DNA of 64,000 bases from Calocera cornea HHB12733. Lineage: Eukaryota; Basidiomycota; Dacrymycetes; Dacrymycetales; Dacrymycetaceae. The notes beneath the pieces were generated by a model. That model was not told where the DNA came from. It was given only the letters and a program-made list of their open reading frames with translations, and made no database searches. The position numbers and the translations under genes were made by a program. Below, one piece after another: positions 1 to 11,464 of the stretch. Location: NCBI GenBank assembly GCA_001632435.1, contig KV424028.1, positions 1 through 64,000 on the forward strand, written 5' to 3'. How positions within the stretch are numbered: position 1 is the stretch's first letter; each line of letters starts with the position of its first letter.

Positions 1-500
1 ACGATATTTGGACAGGGGGAAAAGGCAACTCATATTCGCTACCTAGACAGCATAGTTAAGTAGCTACGGGATTCCTGTATATTCCCAGGCACCAGGCACC
101 AGGCACGAAGCCGTTCCTGGTACCTGACCAAGTGAGACTTGTGTAACCCGGAATCCGTACGGAGCGTTATCTACGTAACGCCCCTCTGACGCTATGTCGC
201 CAATTGGCAAGAGAATCGGATGAACACTGTACATAGCTCTATAATACGGTCTTCGACAATTGAACCTTTTTCGAGTGGGCGAGGCCCGCAACATTCCTCC
301 CGACGGAGGAATTTTTCGCAATTAATGTGTCCCCTACTGTAGTGAATGTGTAATGGACTGTGCCATTGAGATGGAGATGGTCTTGTCGCATGGACTCTGA
401 TTTAAGCATGTTATCATGGCATTAGCATATACCCATCGCCCACCGGTACGCACTACAGTATCGGACAGGAACCAGCCACATCTGCACTGATAGCAATTCT
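1..500. other. Intergenic, no gene recognised
   Basis: Short open frames occur on the minus strand (for example 64-321), but none has a recognisable motif or a splice partner. I see nothing further here. Confidence 0.4.
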
Positions 501-1307
501 CTAAGGCCTCTGCACTTCTTTGGCCCTTTCGGCCACATGACTCTTGAACCAGTGCACCTCACGCCAGAGCATAAGCGACAGAACTGCGTGGCATGTCAAC
601 TTCTGCGTTGCGCGACACGAAGGAGCAACTCACGCAGGGTCGACATCAGGAAGGCCACAGTGGTATTGACCGCAGTGAGGATGCACATCAGCTCTGCAGA
701 TTCATTGTAGGGATCCGTATGGGTGGCCAAGGACCAGGCTGGACGTAGCCCTTCATACCAGCCTGGTAACCCCATAGTGTCAGTGAAGTACAAGATTGCT
801 TGTCTGAGGGGCGTACCTGAGCCGGCCGTGCAGTCAATGTGGTTGCTCAACATGAGACAACCAAACGCTAGCTCGTGGTCAGCGAGCTGAAGTATATAGT
901 ACTAAGTCGAACATGAGACTCACATAACCAGACCAGGGCGACCAAGACCTCAAACACATCGAACAGACGACTGGGCGTGATAACTCCGCTCCTAGGATCT
1001 TGCTTAGTCTTGACCAGCAGGCGAGGGTGAACACGGACACACCTTGGCACCGCGTGAACGGACATGACAAGGAAATAGCAGAAGTTCATCGATATCGCAA
1101 ACAGACCTGGATGCTTGGTTAGTATGTACAACGTGGGATCTGGATGAGACTGCGGCACGTACTGTACTTGAACCACAGGGGCCATGGGAAAGGAAACCTC
1201 ACTGTGTAGTAAATTGCCAGATCAAACGGAATACTGAGAATCCCCATCCCAGAGGCCACAAACTTCAGGCCCTCGATGTTCGGGTGACGTTGCGACATTG
1301 AAGACAT
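501..1307 (-). CDS. Small multi-TM protein, unrecognised family (copy E)
   Basis: I do not recognise this family. The spliced model joins exons 1163-1307, 1043-1106, 924-991, 817-867, 634-762 and 501-583, giving 179 aa ending in TAG. The intron 992-1042 is a multiple of three without a stop, so it could be retained. It is a divergent member of the family found at 10.2-14.4 kb: exon 1 ends in a IYxxVxxPxPxPxW motif, the 51-nt exon 3 ends in CTAGS, and exon 4 opens with WYEGLRP where the others have WF(E/N)SLIP. The four shared introns fall at the same phase-1 positions as in copies B and D. Hydrophobic stretches suggest four membrane segments and no signal peptide. The function is unknown. Alone on the minus strand, it is separated from its relatives by about 9 kb. 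Confidence 0.62.
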
Positions 1308-1392
1308 TGGACAGAGATCCTGCGGGTGGAGTGTGGTGACGAGCGTTGACAACAGAGAAGATCGTATGAGCCGGAGAGCCAAGACGGTCGTC

Positions 1393-1399
1393 TTATATA
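1393..1399 (-). promoter_or_regulatory. TATA-like box of copy E
   Basis: The minus strand reads TATATAA 86 nt upstream of the chosen ATG at 1307, a normal distance for a fungal TATA element. It supports that start. The role is inferred. Confidence 0.4.
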
Positions 1400-1671
1400 G
1401 GTCGTTTTCATCGAGGTCCTCGTGGCGACCCTCTCCTCTGGCAAACCCGTGTCCGGGAAAAGCTCACCCAAGGCGACTGACTCCGGATGACCCGAATTCC
1501 GCCCGCCTCGTGTCCGCAAATTGCAACCGAAACGATGACTGCAGGCCATCACTCAGCACAAGACCGTCAAGTATGCAACACATGGGATAATTGCCTACAG
1601 ACTAACGAAGTAACTGAAAAACTGTTCAGGATGCTTTGAGAAAATCACTGCGCCTGTCGCTGTCCTCAGAA

Positions 1672-3359
1672 TCAAAATGGGCAATGAGAACACGGTCCTC
1701 GCCTGCTAAATAATGCCGCCCCACAATACGCGTATCCGTCAATGGCCTTGAAGCGGTGTCCTGGCTCGACCATCGCGATCACCGCACTCTCTGCCTCGAA
1801 ACCCGGGGCGTGTCTCCTTCGGCTATGGCTTGCAACACCCGATAACAGGCTGAAGACGGCCGCGGCAACCATCACTCCTCCTGCTAACAAGGTCACTCTG
1901 CCAAATCCATGATTCCCAAACTTGGACAACATCCCTCCGTTACTGTGGTTGAACAAAATCGCTGCAATGATAGGACCGATGATGGCAGCGATACCTTTTA
2001 TCGCTGCGAAAGAGCCAAATATGGATTCTGATGTGGCGGATGACTGTCCGGCAATGTCTGAAGTGGCCGATAGCACCATGGAGTTGAATCCACCCGGCAA
2101 TATACTGAAAACGACGGCAAAGGCGAACAGCAAGCTGAGGCTCCTAGCAGAGCTCCATAGCAGGTTCGCCGTCAGTGCAGAGCCGATAGCCGAATAGAAG
2201 ATGACGTGTGGGTACGGGATGTGTCGCACATACATCCTATGAAGATTTGACCGATCACGCTGACGAGGTTGAATACCGACAGGACCAGTCGCCCATTCAG
2301 AGCAGGGACACCGGCAAGAGAAGTGTAAGTCGGCAAATAAAGTGAGACCGGGAAGTAGGCGAGTGGGCAAGGATCATTATTCCCTAAGTTACTCAAGAGA
2401 TTAGAATATATAGCAAGGCGGCATGAGAAATGCTGTACATACAGCGACTACCCATACTGGGTTCTTAAGGTAAGACAGGTTAGTAGGAGCGCTTCGGCCA
2501 ACTGCGGCGGTTGGGAGCGGCAGACGAGGCTTCATGTACCAGAATGCCGTCCGGTGAATACGGCTAACACAACCGCTCAAATGCGAAGTGCCCATCGAAA
2601 TCCAAGGCGCTCAAGCAAAAGTCCGATGAGCCGTGGAATTAGCGCACACCCCGCTGCCGATACCGCTCTGGATTAGGCCACCGGTAAGGCCACGTTGCTC
2701 CATGGGCCATTCGTAAAGCTGAGACAAGGTCTAAGCGATGGGGCGATGGAGTCAATCCAAAGAGGAGGATGCCCTGAGAACAACTGGCATGTAGATGACG
2801 GCGATGGAGTCAATCCAAAGAGGAACATACTCTGGGGACGAATGCATGTAGATGACACCGCCGCAGGAGCCCACGAGAACACCTTGCAGGATGATCAATC
2901 GTCACACCTCGTTTGCGAAGCCGGACAACAGGAAGCTTTTGATCCCCATGGTGAGAGCGCACCAAACCATAGGCCGAACACATTTCGGGTGTCGACTCAT
3001 GAATGCAGGCAGAAGCATGCCGCTCATGTCCGGAACAGCAAGTGACGTGGTACCCATAGCAGAGATGGCAGAGACGGAGCAGTCGCGGAAGGGGGAGGAG
3101 GAAGACGCGTAGTAGTTCTGGAAGACTCCATACCTAACCCAAAGCCATCAGAAATCGACAAAACGCGTAGGCGAAAGCCTTCCGTACCTGGAGCTATAGC
3201 CCCAAACAAATGTTTCGAGTGTAAACGTGCAGAACGCATATTGCCACGCGTCCCAGTGGGCGCTAGATTTGAAGGGACGGTCTCCTGAGCTGCCTCATCG
3301 ACCGCCTGAGCCTCTGCGTGGGCAGCCGGCAGGTTTTGCAGCTCTCTAGCTTCTGCCAT
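1672..3359 (-). pseudogene. Decayed MFS transporter (monocarboxylate-transporter type)
   Basis: Read on the minus strand, successive frames give recognisable pieces of a fungal MCT-like major facilitator: a first TM with TFTLETFVWGY followed after an intron by YGVFQNYYAS, the middle GGVIYMP region, PRLPLPTA before the central loop, SLYLPTYTS, and a late LPGGFNSMV segment. The pieces do not join into one frame. There is an in-frame TGA (2577-2579) where a Trp is expected, a frame change near 2222, and a 58-bp-period tandem duplication inside an exon (24-bp identical copies at 2743-2766 and 2801-2824). The N-terminus also does not connect cleanly with the first TM. Substrate specificity cannot be inferred. 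Limits are approximate. Confidence 0.7.
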
Positions 3360-3602
3360 AGTGCGACAATTCAGTGCAGAGGAGAGGTAAATACGACTGA
3401 AAATGGGGACATAATGCGCGTTCTTTGTGTAAGTCGTCAAAGATGGGATTAGGGAGGCAGGCCGTGTTCGTCGTAGGATCACGTGGCGATGTGAAGGGCT
3501 TATGGTGATCCTGGTTGCCCCGCTGGAATGCCATCAATACATATTGCCTCACTGCATCTTTTCTTTACCCGTCAACCCTTTCCGGAGATACACGTCCGTG
3601 TA

Positions 3603-4962
3603 TCAGATAAGGTCCTGGGACAGGACGTATCTATAGCGAACTTTGTTCGCCTTGACCCCTTCCACCGCCTTCTTGCAGTCCTTCATCGGCAATTCTTCAT
3701 GAAAGATAAGGGCGATCTCAGCGGCCAATTTAGCAGCGCAGCATACCTTCAATCCACGGCTTGATGCCCTTCTTAGCGGCGAGGTGGAGCATCTCCATCG
3801 CCTCTTTTTTGCAGCCAAGGTTGGACCCGCCGAAGCTCGAAGCCTGAGACGTGCTTTAGTACCGGTGCTCGAGGTCCGAGCGCAGCATACATACATTCCC
3901 TGTGAAGTCCATCCCCGACAGTGCCGGGAACAGCTCATCCGGCAACCCGACAGTGACAAGCTTCCCGCCGACCCAAAGCATGCTCAAGAACGCCGCTAGC
4001 GGCATCGTCTTGACCCCGTCGCGGGTGGAGATGATGAGGTCGAGCTTCTCCCGGTACTTCGCCGCGAACTTGCCCTCGTCGTCCGTGATGACGACGTGGT
4101 CGGCGCCCATGGTGATGATGTCGTCTACCTTGGTGGGCGAGGAGGAGAAGGCGTAGATCTCCGCGCCGAGCGCTTTGCCGAACACTGTCCGAAAGTCAGC
4201 ACCATCTCACAGAGGGTGACGACAATACGCACGAATAGCATAATGCCCCAATCCCCCGATTCCGACCACTCCGACCTTCTTCCCTGGTCCGGCGCCATTC
4301 CGGACGAGCGGCGAATAGACCGTCAGCCCGGCGCAGAACATGCTGGCTGCGTCTGCGGAGGAGAGGCCGGCAGGGATAGGGAAGACGAATCGCTCGTCTG
4401 CGCGGATGGCGGTGGAGTAGCCGCCCATCGTACGCACGCCGTCGGCGTAGGTGCCATTGTATGTCTCGATCTGTAGGAAGCCATTAGTAGGAGCACATGT
4501 TAAAGCGATCTTCGGTGCGCACCGAGTCTGGGCAGTACTGCTCATTGTCCGTCTTGCACGCCCGGCACTCCCCACAGCTCGCGATCTGCGCCCCGATTCC
4601 AACCCGATCTCCCGGCCTGATACCCTTCACCTTCTCCCCGACGCGGGTGACAACGCCGACGATCTCGTGCCCGACGATCATCGGCCGCTCGAACTCGCCC
4701 CATCCGGCCGTGATGGTATGGATGTCGGAGCCGCAGACGCCGCAGTGCGTGATGCGAAGCTCGACATCCGTTGCGGTAAAGGTTTTGGGAGTGAAGGGGA
4801 TGACAGAAAAGTCGCTCTGAGCTAGACGGTTAGTATCACCGTCATGCATCCGCTGCAGCAGACAGCACGCACCCACTTTGCCGGATCCTCGCTCGTTATC
4901 GCATAGCCCTTGAACTCCAGCTCTGGCGGGGGAGTCGGTTTAGACCACAGCCAGGACAGCAT
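3603..4962 (-). CDS. Zn-dependent, NADP-type alcohol dehydrogenase (Adh6/cinnamyl-ADH-like)
   Basis: A medium-chain dehydrogenase/reductase that would interconvert alcohols and aldehydes in the cytosol. Exons 4873-4962, 4523-4816, 4233-4470, 3895-4184, 3747-3843 and 3603-3694 encode 366 aa, a normal length for the family. Catalytic zinc ligands are visible as Cys58 (HCGVCGSD) and the His80-Glu81 pair (VGHE), with a further Cys in SMFCAGLT. The structural zinc cysteines are 111, 114, 117 and 125. The cofactor site is GVVGIGGLGHYAI, and the C-terminus KVRYRYVL is typical of the Adh6/CAD branch. The introns have clear GT-AG ends and TACTAAT/TACTAAAG branch sites. The ATG was chosen because exon 1 continues into the family motif FKGYAI. 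The exact substrate is not predictable; aromatic or branched aldehydes are common in this branch. Confidence 0.92.
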
Positions 4963-5487
4963 CGTCGGATCCGTAGCGATGTCCCACGATCAAGCCGAGA
5001 CTAGTAGAGCGAACGCGAGAGTCCTGGCGAGTAGTATAAAAGGGCAGCCATCTTGTAACAACCATCGTTGTTTTTGTATTCGTGTTATCTGGCTTCCCTG
5101 CTGTGTGGGGCAGAAGCCTTATCAGGATAACGAACGGCTCAGACGCGTCGTCGGCGTTACTTCGAGAGGGGAGTTTATCGCCGACCTGTGTGAGTGTGTG
5201 GACTCATGCAAGCTATAACTTAAAAGCATCCCCGCCGACGACCTTCGTTCAACTGTCAAGGTTCGCTTCCTCTGTAGATGGCTCGAAGCTCACACAAACG
5301 TACTGAAGAGCGTCGCCGCAATAATCGTCCCTCCTCTGTACATCGTCCATTACCTTTCCGAACGCCGTGACTTGCGAACGCCGACACATTCCGCGAACGA
5401 CATTGTTCCATTCCTTAATTTCTACACATATGCCAAGACCATATATCACCCCGACCCGCATCGCGGTAGTAACAGTACTGCCGCGGC
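4963..5487. other. Intergenic region with an unassigned TATA motif
   Basis: No gene recognised. A plus-strand TATAAAAG lies at 5034-5041, but no supported plus-strand gene follows it. It points away from the dehydrogenase, whose promoter must be in this interval on the minus strand. Confidence 0.35.
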
Positions 5488-6575
5488 CTACTTGCCAAAC
5501 TCGACCTTGTTGATCAGCGTGCCGATATGGGGTGTGACCTCGACCGCGAACTCGTCGCCGTCCTTGAACACGCCCTTGGGGCTCATGGCCCAGCCGATGC
5601 CGGACGGCGTGCCCGTGAGGATGAGCGTGCCGGGGAGGAGGGTCGTGCCCTGCGAGAGGAAGGAGATGATCTTGGGCACGGAGAAGATGAGGTCGTCCAG
5701 CCCGGTGTCCTGCACGACCTGGCCGTTCTTCAGCCCGCGCATACGCAGCTTCGTGTAGTCCCCGACCGTGGCGGCGGAGACGATCGTAGGGCCTGCATCC
5801 TAGTTCAGCTGCCGCTTCCCCCTTGTCATGTCATAAAGAAGAGCTTACCGATAGGGCACGCGCCATCCTGCCCCTTGCCGTAGCACCACTGGCTCTGCGA
5901 AAGCTGGGCGACGCGCGAGCTGACGTCGTTGCTGCTCGTGTACCCGAGCACGTAGCTCAGCGCATCTTCCTCTGAGACGTCCTTGGCCTTCTTCCCGATG
6001 ACCACAGCTAATTCAGCCTCGTAGTCCGCCGCATCGTCCTTGACGAAGGCCTTCTGGATGACGGTGGGCGCCGGGTAGGGATCGGCGAGCGCTGTGGCGG
6101 GCTTACTGCGGGAGGGTCAGCGCTGTCATCGGGAAGTCGAAAGCGGGGAGAGCGTACAGGAAGAGCACGGGCACCGTGGGGAGGGCCATGCCTGCTTCCT
6201 GTGCATGCTTGGTGTACTGCCCGCATAGCGCATCAGCCCCGTCCAGCAGAAAGGAGCGCAGAACGCACATTGAGCCCGATACACCTGATCGTCCCGACCT
6301 CCTCCTGCGCCAGCGGGCTCAACAGCCTCTCGACGACCTCCACCTGGCCCGTCTTCTCCCCAGGGGAGAGCACGCTGCTCCCCGAGTACACGGCGACCTT
6401 GACCTCCTCCCCCTTGTACGTCGCTAGGCCGACGTCTTGCGCTGGGTCGACGGGCTCGCCGAGCAGCGGGGTGCTGCCCGACTTGGGCACGAAGCGGACT
6501 AGACCTGCGCCGGGGTCAGCAGCAATGCGCGGGGACACCAGTGAGGCGGGGCGTAGGCTTACGGGACCAGGCCAT
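5488..6575 (-). CDS. Fumarylacetoacetate hydrolase family protein (FAHD-like)
   Basis: The FAH fold cleaves C-C bonds or decarboxylates small beta-keto acids, using a bound divalent metal. Exons 6563-6575, 6269-6504, 6158-6216, 5849-6105 and 5488-5792 give 289 aa. The metal ligands of the family are present: Glu132 and Glu134 in DYEAELAVVIG, and Asp163 in SSNDVSSR. The C-terminal half carries LILTGTPSGIGWAM and the closing GDEFAVEV segment. The first exon is only 13 nt (M-A-W-S plus one base), chosen because it splices in frame into RLVRFVPK. The size and motifs fit FAHD1/FAHD2-like enzymes (acylpyruvase or oxaloacetate decarboxylase activity in characterised members) rather than true fumarylacetoacetase, which is longer. 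The substrate is not established. Confidence 0.9.
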
Positions 6576-6680
6576 GAGCGCTCTTACTGCCAGTGTTGTG
6601 CTGTCCGGTCTGCGGTGTGGAGGAGCGAGCAAGCCAGGGGAGTGGAGTGCACTGTACTGTTCTGTATTGGCAATGGCCTG

Positions 6681-6687
6681 TTATATA
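6681..6687 (-). promoter_or_regulatory. TATA box of the FAH-family gene
   Basis: Minus-strand TATATAA lies about 106 nt upstream of the ATG at 6575, with a CCAAT on the same strand immediately downstream of it. This is consistent with a promoter and supports the tiny first exon. Confidence 0.5.
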
Positions 6688-8252
6688 CAGCTGCACGCGC
6701 CCGGCGCGGCGTGGATAAAGGTGTGCGTATAAACCATCGCCCGCGACGGTCACGCAACCGGGCGTCACTGAACCCTTACCCAGGCGACGGGGAGCTCAGG
6801 GAGCGCCTTGAACGGCGGCAACGGCCGTTGAGGACGGTGTTCGCAATGTTGTTGATATTATTGCATCGCTAGTATCATTGCTTCTTCCTACAGTATGTAT
6901 GTTGTATTTGTAGAGAAAGCCGTTCAATGGGTCATGGCCGCTGCCGTATGTACCCGGCTTAAGCACGGTGTCTTTCATGGGACGGCTCCGAGTCGCTTAC
7001 CTCCGGACCAATCACAGGCAGTGGCAGTGCCGACCGGTAAAAAGCCGGTCCGAGGGGGAAGCTGTGGGAAGCTCGGGGTCGGGGCTCCTCGTGACCGACG
7101 AAACGGGGGGCGCGCGGGAGCCCGGGGCAGCGGGAGATGTAAACAAACAGCTGGCTTTGATTGTGCTGATTGTGGTTTGGGGGAGGAAGCTAAGTAGTAC
7201 CGCTGTGCAAAGCGCCGTCCATCCTCTTCCGTCCATCGACAATCCCCCACGCCGGGGGCGGGCATCCAGCCTCCGCCCTCGGAGTCTGAACTCAGACGCC
7301 CATCGTACCGTGTCTCTGGCGTCGCACCACTCGAAGCGGCTGGCTGAGTCTATCCATTTCCCCTGTGCTTCGTGCCTCCGCCCGCCGAATCCGCCCTTTG
7401 CCGCCCTTGTTACGTAGATCGCCCCCGCGGAGCAGCGGAAGGTGACCTTAGTACGGCGCTCCCGTGTACAGTAGTACGGCCCACTTGCGGCATGCTTTGA
7501 TCAGCCTTGTTCCGCGCGCCGAATGCGGACGGCGAGTGGGAGGAGACGGTCGCTCGATTGAGCGCCCCGAGACCTCCTAGGAGCTTTGACCACTTTTGAC
7601 CAGGCTGAGCGTGCGCTGCTTTCCCGGCGCATTGTGGAACGCGTGACTTGCGCGTGTTCGAGGTACAATCAGGGGCGGCGCGAGGGCGCGTTGTTATGTC
7701 TGTGGTGGGCTACAGGCGCGGTATATAAGCCTCACCAGACGCGGCGGCGCGGGAAGCCTCAGCCATCTCCACTTCAACCCTCGATCGGTCACGCCCCTCG
7801 CCCCGCCACTCTGCACACGACCACCACCTGCTTCGTCGCCGTCCGCGTCCCTCCGCGCTCGCTGTCCCTGCCGCCGGCCTCGTCGTCACCCGCGCTCGCC
7901 GTCCCTGTCCCTCGCATCGCCTGCGCCGCTTATCCGGGTCATCAGGGCATCAGAACACGCGAGCGTCGCTGTGATCTTATCATCCATCCATCGCCTTCTC
8001 GTCTTCGCAGCACACAAGGGCCACCGCCACTGTTGACATATATAGGCTATCCCCTCGGCACACACTCCCACGCCGCCCCTCCCCGCGCCCACGTTCCGCG
8101 GCACGTTCCACGATCAGCGCGGATCTGCCCTCGTCGTCCAACACCCTCCCTTTCTCCCTCCGTTCCGTTCAACACTCCGCTCAAGCTCCCCTCCCGCCCC
8201 CGCGCGCCCAGCCCCCGCCCTACGCGTCCTCGCCTTCCCTATCCAGCACCCG
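6688..8252. other. Divergent promoter region and long leader
   Basis: No gene recognised. The right part holds a TATATAA at 7722-7728 in plus orientation and then a CT-rich stretch, which looks like the promoter and leader of the Zn2Cys6 gene starting at 8253. A second TATATA occurs near 8038. A short inverted repeat (GACCGG...CCGGTC) sits near 7030-7047. Confidence 0.4.
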
Positions 8253-9502
8253 ATGGCGAGCAACAACCCCGCGCAGCAGCAGCCCCAGCAGCTCGCATCC
8301 CAGTACCCCTACCCCCACCCTCCCGTCGGCGGCTACCCGCCCCCTCCACCAGGATGGTCCTTCCCCCAGCCCGGAGGCGACTTCCCCGGCTACCCGTACC
8401 CCCTGCCCCCGCCCCCGCAGGACGGCTCCGGCGGGAACGCGTCCCAGTCCGGCCTTCCGCCCCAGCTCCCCCCAATGCCGTACGGGATGCCGTTCCCCCA
8501 CTACTTCCAACCCCAGCCTCAGCCCGGCGCAGACGGCGGGTATAACGCACCATCCAGCGGGCCGATCCGCTCCCCCGGTGGTGCGCAGGCTAGGAAGTCC
8601 AGCACGGGCCCATATAGCGCTGATGGGGACAAGAAGGAGGGTGCGAGGAAGACGGAGGTCGCGTGCGAATTCTGCCGCCGTGCGTTTCCCTCTTCTCTCA
8701 ACGTCTGGAGAGCGCGTACTGACCGTAGAGTATCGTATATGCAGGCCGTAAACTCAAATGCGATGGCGAGCGGCCCACCTGCGGCCAATGCGTGACGCGC
8801 GAGCTCGACTGCAAGTACGAGGACGGGCCCCCACGCCGGCGTGGCCCAGGGAAGAAGAACCGTTCGCTCCTGACCATGTCTGAGGAGGAACGCGAGGCCG
8901 ATCGGAGCGGCGTCACCGAGGGGGACCTTTCCATCGTGAGTGCCGGCGTCGGGCAGCGCACCCCGGCGCGCAAGTCAAGGGCTCGGGAAAGCGGCGCAGC
9001 GCAGTCTCAACCCCAGCCTCAACCTCAACCTCAGCCTCAGCCTCAGCCGCAACCTCAGCCGATGTACGGCTATCCGCCAGGCATGATGGGCGGTTACCCT
9101 GGCCAGCTGCCGCCTGGGTACCCATATCCGCCCATGCCTGGCTCCGGGCCATACGGCTTCCCGCATGGATATCCGCCACCACCGACGCCCCAGCAGCAGC
9201 AGCAGCAGCAGGCGAGAGCGTACGCGGCGATGAGCACGCCCCTCAGTCAGGTTCAGGCTCAGGCTCAGTCTACGCCTGCACAGTCCCCTCAGGTACCGAA
9301 GAAGGCGAATGGGAGGAAGAGCGGCGGCGGCAGGAAGAAGGCGAAGGTGGTCGCGGCTCCTGCAGAGCCTGCTGCAGAGCCCGAGGGGCAGGCTGAGGCA
9401 GAGGTAGAGCCCGAGGCCGAGGCTGGGGCTGAGGCGGCGGAGCCAGCAGCGCAAGAGGCTGAGGCTGAGGCAGCGGAGCCTGAAGCGACAGAGGAGTCGT
9501 AG
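8253..9502 (+). CDS. Zn2Cys6 (Gal4-type) transcription factor, low-complexity flanks
   Basis: A probable nuclear DNA-binding regulator. Two exons, 8253-8679 and 8745-9502, encode 394 aa. Splicing of the 65-nt intron restores an exact C-X2-C-X6-C-X6-C-X2-C-X6-C cluster (Cys138, 141, 148, 155, 158, 165), which holds two zinc ions and reads CGG-type half sites. A basic linker PPRRRGPGKKNR follows. The N-terminus is rich in Pro, Gln, Gly and Tyr. After the finger come a Gln-Pro dipeptide run (about 9007-9060), a poly-Gln tract (about 9191-9211) and an Ala/Glu-rich acidic tail, plausible activation regions. No fungal_trans middle homology domain is visible, so it is shorter than classical pathway regulators. 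Target genes are unknown; the adjacent FAH and ADH genes are only neighbours. Confidence 0.9.
9007..9060 (+). repeat. CAGCCT/CAACCT microsatellite coding Gln-Pro
   Basis: An in-frame hexanucleotide repeat inside the transcription factor gene encodes alternating Gln and Pro. Copy number could vary between strains without breaking the frame. Confidence 0.8.
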
Positions 9503-10244
9503 GCGCCTCATGGTTGGAAAGAGTCGGTTCTTGAAGGGCAAAAGGCGTCCTGCCCTGGTGGGGCTCCAGCCGGAACCTCACAAGGGTGCGGATTAATGCG
9601 CGAGGACGGAGAGAGGCGAGGAGGCGTCGGAACTGGAGGACGATGCGCGCGGTGTGGAGGAAGAAATGGCGTATCGGCTGGTTGAACGGCGGGCGACTGG
9701 CGACTGGCGACGAATGGCGGCTCGTTTCGTGTACTACTTCCTTCCTCCTTCCCTCTTTTTTGCTCTCTGCGGCGGCGATTGTGGGCTTTAGGCTATGTTA
9801 CATACTCGTTGCGATGAAATTATTACTTTCGAACTCCGTCCTCTGCCTCTCGCGCTCTCAGCCCTTCGTCCGAATCTGCTGTGTGAAAGGATGCGGCGCC
9901 CTTGCAACATGCTGTCATTCCGACCTCGGCACATGGCATCAGACGGAGTACGAAGTATCACTGTTCGCGGAGATGGCAACACGTTGCCTACGCAGACTCC
10001 ACCGCCGTTGGTTTTAGCGGCATTCCGATGGCTCTGGAGTCGGTGTTCAGCGTCCCCAAGCTTGACTGTTACCACGGCGAGGGGTTATCTCCAATTCCGA
10101 TACCACTAAACAGGCTCCGACCGCATCGCATCTCGACTCAGCGCGGCCAAGGGCCAAGGCATTTCCTTTCTGGCAACCTGCCGCTCCCTCGATCAATATG
10201 CATCGTTCTTGTGCGCTGAAAGTCCACTTACCGAGACTATTGGT
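9503..10244. other. Intergenic, no gene recognised
   Basis: This holds the 3' flank of the Zn2Cys6 gene and the 5' flank of the small multi-TM array. Open frames here overlap on both strands and show no motif. Confidence 0.4.
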
Positions 10245-11096
10245 ATGCGTTCGGACGCGGACCTGAGAGCTCAACCTCGCCCCGCATCTCCTCGCCCCCA
10301 CTGTTCCGATAGCCGTCGCCCTGATGTGCTGTGTCAATCTTATCGGTGTCTTGCTTTTCCTTGTCTATATGGTATCATTTGGCATGAGCTATATATCCCC
10401 GTAGCCATGCCACGTCCCCTACCCGGCTGGGTTATCGGCAGTAAGCAACGCTTCAGTTCTACAGTACTTTGCATCAAATCTTCTCAGCAATGTCCTGGCA
10501 GTGTTTGTGTCGTACAGCTTTGACTTGACCGGAATGCTCTCCGCGCTGTGTTGCGGCTCTAATATCTTCTTTGCAGCGCTGGGTCGAATAGCTTGGAGTG
10601 GTATACTGTTATCCCAGGACTGAGATTCACGGGCTGACATTGATACTAGTGACTGCCATCCTTATGGTTTCCCGTGGCCCTAATTGCAACACAGGCTCCG
10701 GTATGGCCCCTTTATCTTCGTGAAGAGGCACTTCGTCCTCATCGTGCATGTAGCCTGGTTCGAGTCACTCATCCCGTACACACCAATCAACGGCGCAAGT
10801 CCCGAGCATACCGCCTATGTGAAGTGTGTCTTCAGCGGGTTTCAGCTGGTCAATGGCGCTGCGCATCTGCTGGTTCGTGAGTACAGGACCGCGTTGCGTG
10901 CAAGAAAGCCGGTTGACAAATCTGTGTCCTTCCAGCCGGACTGGTCCTCATTTGGGTCTTGGGATTCGGAGCAACATTCGGCTGTCTGTCGTGTATCGTT
11001 GGTGTCGATGACTGCTTGAGAAGAAGGAGGCGCGGCACGGTCGAGTCGGTCGAAGATGGTGAAAAGCTGACCCTACTAACTGCCCAAGTAGGGTAA
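10245..11096 (+). CDS. Small multi-TM protein, unrecognised family (copy A, N-terminus disturbed)
   Basis: Same family as copies B and D; function unknown. Exons 10245-10440, 10502-10600, 10650-10700, 10754-10876 and 10936-11096 give an open 209-aa model with all four introns in phase 1. Exon 1 keeps YIPVAMPRPLPGWVI and exon 4 keeps WFESLIPYTPING and YVKCVFSGFQL. The last exon is a hydrophobic helix followed by an Arg-rich cytosolic tail. The problem is the first TM. The hydrophobic frame that matches copy B runs from an ATG at 10324, stays open to FGMSYIS, and then hits TAG at 10402, because the DNA has two extra bases (AT) just before the conserved motif. Either the gene now starts at 10245 with an altered N-terminus or it is a recent pseudogene. 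Confidence 0.5.
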
Positions 11097-11464
11097 AACG
11101 CGCCCTATGGGCGTGGCGTTGTATGCTGATCGAGTGTGCCCATATTAGATCGTATGGTATTCACATCTAATAGATAACATCTTCTGGTTCTGCTTCGTAG
11201 TCTCTATACACCCTTCAGTTGTCTGCACGATGATTGGTGCAATGCCCAGCCCCCAAAAAGCTTGGCTTTTGCCACGGGGGAGAGACCTTGTGCATTTCCG
11301 AGCTCACCCCAAAGAACACTTCCGATGCATCGCCCCGCGACCACTGAAAATCACGGAAATATATATATTCGAGCTCGGGGGCATCACGAGGCGCTCTGAA
11401 GTGAACCTTCCTCTCACTTTTCCCCTTCACCAAACGTCCAACTCGACCCATACAGCTCTCTGTA
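11097..11464 (+). promoter_or_regulatory. Promoter interval of copy B with TATA-like run
   Basis: ATATATATA near 11359-11368 lies about 100 nt before the ATG of copy B. Nothing else is recognised in the interval. Confidence 0.4.

Noticed and set aside
3180..3240. Apparent frameshift in the first TM of the MCT-type pseudogene
   Set aside because: It is explained by a normal intron: the VWGYSS exon joins YGVFQNYYAS in frame. The pseudogene call rests on the other lesions.
5034..5306. Plus-strand TATAAAAG followed by a short frame at 5082-5306
   Set aside because: The frame has no motif, no splice partner and no family match; only the TATA motif is recorded.
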